A stretch of DNA of 32,641 bases from Desulfobulbaceae bacterium (GTDB lineage: Bacteria > Desulfobacterota > Desulfobulbia > Desulfobulbales > Desulfocapsaceae): the NCBI GenBank assembly GCA_026988015.1, contig JALSMA010000076.1, forward strand, positions 1 to 32,641. The letters run 5' to 3'. Below the pieces are notes generated by a model. That model was not told where the DNA came from. It searched no databases and saw only the letters and a list, made by a program, of their open reading frames with translations. The position numbers and the translations under genes are program-made. Shown piece by piece: positions 25,760-32,641 of this stretch; the stretch's first letter is position 1; each line of letters begins with the position of its first letter.

Positions 25760-25833
25760 AGGGGAAAATCCCCTGGTGTTAGGCCCTTGCAGTGCAAGAG
25801 CGAAGAGGTTCTGTTTCACACCATGTGAAACAG
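25760..25833 (-). promoter_or_regulatory. Structured 5' leader of the rpsF operon
   Basis: Three hairpins lie in the leader: CTGTTTCACA/TGTGAAACAG (25811-25833, 10 bp, 3-nt loop), CTTGC/GCAAG (25786-25798) and AGGGGA/TCCCCT (25760-25774). S6:S18 is known to autoregulate through leader RNA in many bacteria. I could not find the conserved element of that RNA motif here, so autoregulation is only a possibility. Confidence 0.4.
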
Positions 25834-25870
25834 ATGTACGTCTTTACGTATCTCTATAACGAAACATTAA

Positions 25871-25899
25871 AAAATACCTTGAGTGAAGCTTTGTGTCAA
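25871..25899 (-). promoter_or_regulatory. Promoter of the rpsF-rpsR-yybS-rplI-dnaB operon
   Basis: On the minus strand, a perfect -35 TTGACA (25894-25899) is followed by a 17-bp spacer and -10 TATTTT (25871-25876; 4 of 6). It starts just past the mazG stop codon. The leader would be about 130 nt. Confidence 0.6.
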
Positions 25900-25900
25900 T

Positions 25901-26290
25901 TTATTTTTCTGCCTTTTCCTGTAATTTGATTTTCTCCCACTGTTTTCTTAGCGCAACCTCGTTGTTGATAATCACATTTTCGAAAACATGAGGGTGTCTA
26001 CGGATCATTTTTTTGTTTATGCCGTCAAGTACATCTGAAATGGTGAAATTACCCTTCTCTGCCTGGATGTGTGAGAGAAGAATTAACAGAAAGATTGTGT
26101 CACCAGCCTCCTCACAAATTTGTTTTTCGTTGTTATTGGCTATTGCTTCTATGAGTTCTTCCATTTCCTCGAGAAGATACTTCTTCAGAGTTTGAGGAGT
26201 CTGTTTCTGGTCCCAGGGGCAGCCGTTCTTGCCACGTAATTGAGAAATTGTGCCGCAGAGGGTGTCGAAGGAGTGCTTTTCTGTAGTCAT
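25901..26290 (-). CDS. mazG: MazG-type nucleotide pyrophosphohydrolase, single domain
   Basis: This 129-residue all-alpha NTP pyrophosphohydrolase hydrolyses NTPs or dNTPs to the monophosphate and pyrophosphate, often for housecleaning. Its motifs are LRGKNGCPWDQKQTPQTLKKYLLEEMEELIEAI, with the EExxE metal ligands, and CEEAGDTIF (ExxD). The E. coli MazG is about 263 residues with two such domains. This protein has one, which is common in other lineages. GGAAAGG precedes the ATG. It lies upstream of rpsF but that operon has its own promoter. No mazE/F toxin genes are nearby. Confidence 0.9.
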   Translation of the reverse strand: MTTEKHSFDTLCGTISQLRGKNGCPWDQKQTPQTLKKYLLEEMEELIEAIANNNEKQICEEAGDTIFLLILLSHIQAEKGNFTISDVLDGINKKMIRRHPHVFENVIINNEVALRKQWEKIKLQEKAEK

Positions 26291-26767
26291 CAGCCTTTCC
26301 GGTTGGTTGTATGTTGTCGCAGGTTGTGGATCGATAAGCTAAGGTTTCAATAAATGGCCTGAGTCAGTGATAGTTTCGCAATTGTCTCTTTATAATACTC
26401 TGAAATACAATAATAATTGTTTACAATCAGGTCGTCGGATACATTCACTATCCCCCCACTTCAAGGCGTTCGTTTTATATGCATCCTGTTCTTTTGAACA
26501 CACTGATATAGCATATTGCAATCAACGTTTTCATAAAAAACGCACTGCTCAGCAAAGAATGCCAACGCATTCGAGTGAAAAGCAATGCAATTATCACACT
26601 AAATGACAATGTCAATTAGTCATTGTGACTATTGACTTGCCTCTTATTCAAATGTAGTAATTGGTCTTACTTGAAACAATGTCTCATTATTACCCTGCAG
26701 TTAGTTAGGCTGCAGGGGGGGCGTAACGCTGAAAGAAAATTCTAGGATCTTTGAATTACTGACAGAA
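26291..26767. other. Gene-free region between mazG and the AP2-like gene
   Basis: No credible ORF is seen in these 477 bp. The region holds a weak copy of the dispersed repeat (26358) and a hairpin CCCTGCAG/CTGCAGGG (26693-26700 and 26710-26717). A possible plus-strand -35 TTGACT lies near 26633 with no good -10. The rest is AT-rich. Confidence 0.4.
26358..26384 (-). repeat. Dispersed intergenic repeat, weak copy 5
   Basis: CCTGAGTCAGTGATAGTTTC resembles the reverse complement of the repeat core with several substitutions. It lies about 68 nt upstream of mazG on the same strand. It is the least certain copy. Confidence 0.3.
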
Positions 26768-27220
26768 ATGGGAGTTAATGTGGATAAAAACAAACAGAAA
26801 GAGTTTATGCTACAGAAGCAAAAAGACATAGCGCGAATTGATCAGGAATCAAAACGAACACACGGGTGGTATGTCAGGGTACGTTTTCAAGGGAAAACGT
26901 ATTCTAAATTCTTTTCAGATAAAAAGTGTGGTGGCAGATATTCAAGTCTTCTTTCCGCTATTGCATGGCGTGATGCTACTGAGAAGAAACTCGGTAAAAT
27001 TCGTACTAACAAACATATCGTTACGGTTAGTAATTCGACTACCGGAGTTGTTGGGGTCCGCTTAAACGAGAAATTCAACCGTTATGAGGTGAGCTGGGTG
27101 ACTACTAACGGTAAGCAGGGGAAGACTTCTGTCTCCATCCGAAAGCATGGAAAAGAAGGTGCCTTTATCAAGGCTTGCTCAATTCGTCAGGAAAAAGAAA
27201 GAGCCAGACTCGAAGGTTGA
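26768..27220 (+). CDS. Protein with two AP2-like DNA-binding domains
   Basis: This 150-residue basic protein has two consecutive segments that read as AP2/ERF-type three-strand-plus-helix units. The first is residues about 31-76 (GWYVRVRFQGKTYSKFFSD, then a helix with AIAWRDATEKKLG). The second is about 91-146 (TGVVGVRL, RYEVSWVTTNGKQGKTSVSI, then a helix). AP2 domains bind DNA. In bacteria they occur in homing endonucleases and as free-standing proteins of unknown role. No nuclease domain is fused here. It is flanked by long AT-rich gaps, consistent with an accessory gene inserted between conserved operons. A GTG at 26780 with GGAG 5 nt upstream is an alternative start. The assignment is by pattern only. 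Confidence 0.6.
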   Translation: MGVNVDKNKQKEFMLQKQKDIARIDQESKRTHGWYVRVRFQGKTYSKFFSDKKCGGRYSSLLSAIAWRDATEKKLGKIRTNKHIVTVSNSTTGVVGVRLNEKFNRYEVSWVTTNGKQGKTSVSIRKHGKEGAFIKACSIRQEKERARLEG

Positions 27221-27525
27221 ATTTGCAGGCTGGATTCTGGCGCTCTGTTGTGTCCGCTATACCAATGAAATTCGTTCTTTGTGTTTCTATGCTAATGTCG
27301 ATTGTTTGGGGTTGTTTGTTTAACATCTTGTTTTTATTTGTACAAAAATATCAGGCGGAAACAGCTGGTAGTCTCCTTAGTGCTGCCTGTTTTCCATAAA
27401 CCACTCTGACGCTGTAATGTGCCGAGAGTGTCTGCTGTTTGTGCTACGTCGTTTGATTTGTCATCAAGGCCGACAAGTGATCACTGGTTAAGACACCTTT
27501 TTTGCAACCGTTTATATGAAATGTG

Positions 27526-27554
27526 TTGACATTTTCCATGGGAAAAGGTCTAAT
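27526..27554 (+). promoter_or_regulatory. Promoter of rplU-rpmA with a dyad in the spacer
   Basis: TTGACA (27526-27531, perfect) is followed by a 17-bp spacer and TCTAAT (27549-27554, 5 of 6). The spacer contains TTTTCC-ATG-GGAAAA (27532-27546), a perfect inverted repeat that could be an operator. A 10-bp palindrome AGTGATCACT lies upstream at 27476-27485. The gap 27221-27525 holds no convincing gene. Confidence 0.75.
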
Positions 27555-27618
27555 TGTAAGATTTACTTGTTTATCATATGGATTTAATTACAGTACCACA
27601 TATTAAGAGGATGTTCGA

Positions 27619-27930
27619 ATGTATGCAATAGTAAGAACCGGTGGAAAACAGTATCAGGTCACCAGTGGAGACCAGCTTCGTGTTGAAAAACTTGAAGGAA
27701 GCGTTGGAGATACTGTTGAGCTGACTGATGTATTGATGGTTGTTGATGGTGAAAATGTTCAGATTGGAAGCCCGGTGGTTGAGGATGCCAAAGTGGTAGC
27801 AATGATTGCCGAACAGGGAAAAGCCAGGAAAGTAATAATTTTCAAGAAAAAACGTCGTAAAGGATACAGATTAAGAAAAGGGCATCGTCAGATGTTCACC
27901 GCCCTTAAAATTCAGGAAATCAGCGCCTGA
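27619..27930 (+). CDS. rplU: 50S ribosomal protein L21
   Basis: L21 is a 23S rRNA-binding protein. The 103-residue chain shows MYAIVRTGGKQYQV at the N-terminus and KVIIFKKKRRKGYRLRKGHRQ near the C-terminus, both typical. AGAGG lies about 8 nt before the ATG. It heads rplU-rpmA, with a near-consensus promoter 65 bp upstream. Confidence 0.98.
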   Translation: MYAIVRTGGKQYQVTSGDQLRVEKLEGSVGDTVELTDVLMVVDGENVQIGSPVVEDAKVVAMIAEQGKARKVIIFKKKRRKGYRLRKGHRQMFTALKIQEISA

Positions 27931-28004
27931 TTCGATCTGGTTAAATAAAGTAATACCCAACACATCGTTCCAGTTATTTTGGTAACGGTGATAAGGAGTA
28001 AAAG

Positions 28005-28262
28005 ATGGCACATAAGAAAGCAGGCGGTAGCTCCAGGAATGGACGCGACAGTCAGGGACAGAGGCGTGGGGTTAAGCGTTTCGGTGGAGAAAATGTTACA
28101 GCAGGGTCTATCATCGTAAGACAACTGGGAACAAAAATTCACCCTGGCACCAATGTTGGTTGTGGTAGAGATTATACACTTTTTGCGAAGGTGGATGGAG
28201 TTGTAACCTTCGAAGACTTTGGACATAAAAAGAAAAGGGTTAGTGTTTATCCAGCTGCCTGA
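28005..28262 (+). CDS. rpmA: 50S ribosomal protein L27
   Basis: L27 reaches the peptidyl transferase centre. The 85-residue protein begins [20 protein letters not shown] directly, with no cleavable N-terminal extension of the kind seen in Firmicutes. The rest ([17 protein letters not shown] and [15 protein letters not shown]) is typical. AAGGAG lies 7 nt before the ATG. A terminator follows about 70 nt later. Confidence 0.98.
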   Translation: MAHKKAGGSSRNGRDSQGQRRGVKRFGGENVTAGSIIVRQLGTKIHPGTNVGCGRDYTLFAKVDGVVTFEDFGHKKKRVSVYPAA

Positions 28263-28332
28263 TATGGGCTGCTTCTAATCTTTTCTTTTTCTTCACTTTT
28301 GCCTGTCATGGGTATTGCGAAGATCAGATATC

Positions 28333-28373
28333 AGCTCGACCTCAAGCAGTATTGAAGGTCGAGCTTTTTTTTT
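28333..28373 (+). terminator. Rho-independent terminator between rpmA and obgE
   Basis: A perfect 10-bp stem AGCTCGACCT (28333-28342) with AGGTCGAGCT (28356-28365), a 13-nt loop, and a run of nine T (28365-28373). It should cut ribosomal-protein transcription off from obgE, leaving obgE either to read-through or to its own promoter. Confidence 0.9.
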
Positions 28374-28381
28374 GTTATTAA

Positions 28382-29440
<1,059 letters not shown>

Positions 29441-29455
29441 GATACAGTTTCAGCC

Positions 29456-30622
29456 ATGAACCAAGTGACTACAGACATAAGCCTTGAGGAAGGACTTTAC
29501 CTTCGACAAAGTTATTTTGACAAGGCCAGACGCATCGTTGTAAAAGTTGGTTCTGCTGTTTTAACCAATGATTCTGGTGTTGCTGAAAGTGTTATTCAAA
29601 ACATTGCCCGTGAACTCACTTTCCTTCACAACAGTGGTCGGGAGGTGATACTCGTCAGCTCCGGTGCCGTCGCAGCTGGCAAAAAAAAAATATCTCTTCA
29701 AGATACCGCAACATTAGGACTTAATAAAAAACAGGCATTAGCGGCAATTGGGCAGCCATGTCTCATGCAGTCCTACGAAAATGCTTTTGAGGAATGTGGT
29801 CAGACCATCGCCCAGATACTGCTTACACACTCTGACCTTGCAGATCGAAAACGATACCTCAGGGTTCGCAATACAATTCTTGCACTTTTCCGTTTCGGTG
29901 CCATTCCAATATTAAATGAAAATGATACTGTAGCTGTTGACGAATTACGATTTGGTGATAATGACACCCTTGCTGCCCTGATAACCAATCTCATTGAAGC
30001 TGATATGTTTATCTGTCTGACAGACGTAATCGGGCTTTACACTGGTAATCCTCAAAATGACCCGGATGCAAGACCCGTGTATACTGTTGCTGCTGTTACT
30101 GAAGAGATTGAAGCCATGGCCGGTAACGTCAAAAGCGCTCTCGGAACAGGTGGTATGCAGTCTAAAATTCGGGCCGCGAAAATGGTTTCCGCCGGTGGCG
30201 GCGCATCGTTCATAGGTCCAGGAAAGCAGGATACAATTTTACAGCAACTGTTCAGCGGTGAGATGATAGGAACATTTTTTCTTCCGGCAGCTGACAAAAT
30301 AAAACCTCGAAAACAGTGGATTGCCCATGTTCTGCACCCGAAAGGGGCTCTGGTTTTAGATGAAGGTGCTTGCCGAGCAGTTTCGAGTAAGGGTTGTAGT
30401 CTCCTGCCGTCAGGTATCCTTGAGGTTCGTGGAAATTTTGGAGTTGGTGACTCCGTCCACTGTCTCAGCCCTGCTGGTAAGGTAATTGCTGCAGGCCTTA
30501 TTAACTATAGCTCTACAGATGTCGATTTAATCAAAAAACATCACTCAGAGGAGATAGAAGGATTGCTCGGAGTGAAGGATTATGATGAAGTTATCCATCG
30601 TGACAATTTGGTTGTCTTATAA
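29456..30622 (+). CDS. proB: Glutamate 5-kinase
   Basis: ProB phosphorylates glutamate in the first step of proline synthesis. This 388-residue enzyme has the amino-acid-kinase domain (RRIVVKVGSAVLTND, VSSGAVAAGKKK, NENDTVAVDELRFGDND and GTGGMQSKIRAAKM) and a C-terminal PUA domain (about 290-388, CLSPAGKVIAAGLINYSS). The N-terminus has about 24 residues before the kinase core. It starts 15 nt after the obgE stop and runs into proA after 15 nt, in an operon. Confidence 0.97.
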   Translation: MNQVTTDISLEEGLYLRQSYFDKARRIVVKVGSAVLTNDSGVAESVIQNIARELTFLHNSGREVILVSSGAVAAGKKKISLQDTATLGLNKKQALAAIGQPCLMQSYENAFEECGQTIAQILLTHSDLADRKRYLRVRNTILALFRFGAIPILNENDTVAVDELRFGDNDTLAALITNLIEADMFICLTDVIGLYTGNPQNDPDARPVYTVAAVTEEIEAMAGNVKSALGTGGMQSKIRAAKMVSAGGGASFIGPGKQDTILQQLFSGEMIGTFFLPAADKIKPRKQWIAHVLHPKGALVLDEGACRAVSSKGCSLLPSGILEVRGNFGVGDSVHCLSPAGKVIAAGLINYSSTDVDLIKKHHSEEIEGLLGVKDYDEVIHRDNLVVL

Positions 30623-30637
30623 AAATGAGGAAATAGC

Positions 30638-31897
30638 ATGGCTGATTTAGCTGAAGATATCCGTTATATGGCAGAACGCGCCAAAAAAGCAGCTCGTTCT
30701 CTTGTCAACCTTTCAACTGAGGCGAAGAACAATGTTCTGCTCCAGATGGCTGCCAGTATCAATGAAAAACGTGACTTTATTCAGACCGAAAACCAAAAAG
30801 ACCTGCTTGCAGGACGCAAGAAGGGGCTTTCTGATGCTATGCTTGACCGGCTTGAGCTTTCTGATAAGGTGATCGATGCCATGAGTGCCGGACTTGTAGA
30901 AGTTGTTGCGCTTCCTGACCCAGTAGGTGAAATAACAAATATGGTTAAGCGACCCAATGGACTCATGGTCGGGCGTATGCGAATACCACTTGGGGTTATA
31001 GGTATGATTTACGAGTCGCGTCCCAATGTGACGGTGGACGCTGCTGCTCTTTGCTTGAAGGCTGGGAATGCTATATTGTTACGGGGCGGTTCGGAAGCCA
31101 TACACTCCAACAGAGCCCTTTCCCAAGTCCTTCAGGGCGCTCTTGAAAGCCAGGGTATCGCTACAGATGCTATACAGCTTATACCAGTAACTGACAGGGA
31201 AGCTGTAACTGTAATGCTCAAACAAGAGGAGTGTCTTGATTTAATCATACCACGTGGCGGTGAAGGGTTGATAAGATTTGTTTCGGAGAACTCCCGTATT
31301 CCCGTTCTGAAGCATTACAAGGGAGTCTGTCATATATATGTGGACAGTGACGCCGACCTTGAGAAGGCTACCCCGGTAATTGTTAACTCAAAGGTGCAAA
31401 GGCCTGGTGTGTGTAACGCCCTGGAGGGACTCTTGATTCATGAAGAAATTGCTGGTAGCTATCTCCCAGTCCTGGCAGCTGAGCTCAAAAAACATGGTGT
31501 AAAGCTCCTCGGATGCAGCAAAGCTGTTGCCATTGTTTCAAACATTCATCTAGCCTCAGAAGAGGACTGGGGGACAGAATTTCTCAGCCTCTGCCTTTGT
31601 GTCAAGGTAGTCTCCGATCTTGATGAGGCGTTTGCCTATATAAATAAATACGGTTCACAACATACTGAAATAATTCTCACTGAAAATTATTCAAAAGCAC
31701 AGCAGTTTATTACTGAAGTTGATGCTTCGGCGGTTATGGTAAACGCCTCTACCAGATTTAATGATGGTGGCCAATTGGGACTTGGAACAGAAATCGGTAT
31801 TTCAACCACCAAGCTTCATGCATATGGTCCTATGGGACTTGAAGAACTGACAACCAGGAAATTCGTTGTATATGGCCAGGGGCAGGTCAGAAGTTGA
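30638..31897 (+). CDS. proA: Gamma-glutamyl phosphate reductase
   Basis: ProA reduces gamma-glutamyl phosphate to glutamate semialdehyde with NADPH in proline synthesis. The 419-residue protein of the aldehyde dehydrogenase superfamily has LGVIGMIYESRPNVTVDAAALCLKAGNAILLRGGSEA, the loop IIPRGGEGL, and the catalytic Cys in QRPGVCNALE. The C-terminus (RFNDGGQLGLGTEIGISTTKLHAYGPMGLEEL) is typical. GAGGAAATAGC precedes the ATG. Its TGA overlaps the nadD start codon by 2 nt. Confidence 0.98.
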   Translation: MADLAEDIRYMAERAKKAARSLVNLSTEAKNNVLLQMAASINEKRDFIQTENQKDLLAGRKKGLSDAMLDRLELSDKVIDAMSAGLVEVVALPDPVGEITNMVKRPNGLMVGRMRIPLGVIGMIYESRPNVTVDAAALCLKAGNAILLRGGSEAIHSNRALSQVLQGALESQGIATDAIQLIPVTDREAVTVMLKQEECLDLIIPRGGEGLIRFVSENSRIPVLKHYKGVCHIYVDSDADLEKATPVIVNSKVQRPGVCNALEGLLIHEEIAGSYLPVLAAELKKHGVKLLGCSKAVAIVSNIHLASEEDWGTEFLSLCLCVKVVSDLDEAFAYINKYGSQHTEIILTENYSKAQQFITEVDASAVMVNASTRFNDGGQLGLGTEIGISTTKLHAYGPMGLEELTTRKFVVYGQGQVRS

Positions 31898-32535
31898 TAC
31901 GAAAGACAGGTATTCTTGGGGGAACCTTTGATCCTGTCCACAATGGGCACCTGGCCTTAGCGCATGCTGCAGGAAAACTTTGTGAACTCTCAGAGGTTAT
32001 GCTGCTTCCTGCGGCAGTTCCACCGCACAAACAGGGACAGAATATAAGTGATTTCTCTCATCGAACCGAAATGCTTACCATTGCGTCTCGGGAAATTCCT
32101 CTTCTTCATGTCTCCTCACTTGAGAAGATGCTCCCTCCACCTTCATACACCATCGACACCCTGCAGTATCTTGAACTGCACTCTATTGGAGAGGTAGAAT
32201 TTTATTTTATTATTGGAGCTGATGCTTTTCTTGATATACCCTCATGGTATAAATATACAGAAGTCCTCAATCACTGTCATTTTATTGTTTTTTCCAGAAA
32301 TGGGTACAAGAGAAAAAAACTTCATCGAATTTTCAAGCAACTGAACTACAGTAGAAGAAAGGGTCGTTGGGAAAATACTCAATCGGGAAAGTCCATCTTT
32401 ACTTCAGATACTTCTCTTCCGGTAATTTCTTCATCTGATATTCGCAAAAGAATTTCAGCAGGTCTTCCTGTAAAAAAACTCCTTCCTGAAGGGGTTGACC
32501 GGTATATAAAAAAGAATGGCTTGTATCAGTGCTGA
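31894..32535 (+). CDS. nadD: Nicotinate-nucleotide adenylyltransferase
   Basis: NadD adenylylates nicotinate mononucleotide in NAD synthesis. The 213-residue enzyme has the nucleotidyltransferase motif GGTFDPVHNGHL near the N-terminus, PPHKQ, FIIGADAF, and SSSDIRKRI near the C-terminus. The start codon is TTG at 31894, overlapping the proA TGA, which suggests translational coupling. Position after proBA and before a likely rsfS gene is typical. The 106 bp after the stop hold only a possible ATG at 32637, too close to the window end to judge. Confidence 0.95.
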   Translation: MIRKTGILGGTFDPVHNGHLALAHAAGKLCELSEVMLLPAAVPPHKQGQNISDFSHRTEMLTIASREIPLLHVSSLEKMLPPPSYTIDTLQYLELHSIGEVEFYFIIGADAFLDIPSWYKYTEVLNHCHFIVFSRNGYKRKKLHRIFKQLNYSRRKGRWENTQSGKSIFTSDTSLPVISSSDIRKRISAGLPVKKLLPEGVDRYIKKNGLYQC

Positions 32536-32641
32536 GGTGAAGTGGATGTGATTCTGAGACTCCTAAGTAGATTGTCCTCAAAAAGTCACAACCAACTGTT
32601 ATTGTAGAGTAAAGACTTTAAAAAGGTAGTACACTATGCAA

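Noticed and set aside
27175-27399. Small hydrophobic ORF after the AP2-like gene
   Set aside because: It overlaps the AP2-like gene end, has no ribosome binding site at either possible start, and its hydrophobic stretch is typical of T-rich non-coding DNA.
32637-32641. Start of a further gene at the window end
   Set aside because: An ATG is present but only two codons are visible and the ribosome binding site is unclear.

Overview
The window looks like chromosomal core-genome DNA from a strictly anaerobic, Gram-negative Desulfobacterota-type bacterium, perhaps of the Desulfobulbales. This is an inference. It rests on moderate AT richness, an LptE outer-membrane lipoprotein, an oxygen-sensitive ThiC-like radical enzyme of the BzaF type, a periplasmic PsrA/PhsA-like molybdoenzyme and an NtrC-type regulator. 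No 16S rRNA or tRNA is present to fix the taxonomy. I see no phage, intact insertion sequence or CRISPR array.

Layout. 1-1189: a small orphan ORF, a secreted hypothetical protein and a BFD-like 2Fe-2S protein. 1236-3050: uvrC. 3307-4892: a cobalamin riboswitch, an intrinsic terminator and then a ThiC paralog read as 5-hydroxybenzimidazole synthase (bzaF). 5060-6742: the ABC-F ATPase ettA. 7147-11343: a membrane PAS histidine kinase, an NtrC-family response regulator and a small Cys-rich protein, probably one operon, ending at a bidirectional terminator. 11429-15079 (minus): torD-like chaperone, Tat-exported molybdopterin oxidoreductase and a four-cluster Fe-S subunit, with no NrfD/PsrC membrane gene. 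Then dusB (minus), a full-length transketolase (plus), and leuS-lptE (minus). 21965-25733 (minus): the ribosomal/replication operon rpsF-rpsR-yybS-rplI-dnaB, with mazG just upstream. 26768-27220: a protein with two AP2-like domains. 27619-32535 (plus): rplU-rpmA, then obgE-proB-proA-nadD.

How the genes work together. The riboswitch-bzaF pair makes sense as cobamide lower-ligand synthesis repressed by finished cobamide. The torD/molybdoenzyme/Fe-S trio is a respiratory or sulfur-redox module. The kinase/regulator pair converges on it and is a candidate regulator, but nothing in the sequence proves that link.

The most interesting non-coding signals are a degenerate dispersed intergenic repeat (at least four copies, some with inverted arms), the B12 riboswitch with its terminator, a near-consensus rplU promoter whose spacer is a dyad, an 18-bp hairpin between rplI and dnaB, and the absence of a ribosome binding site before obgE.
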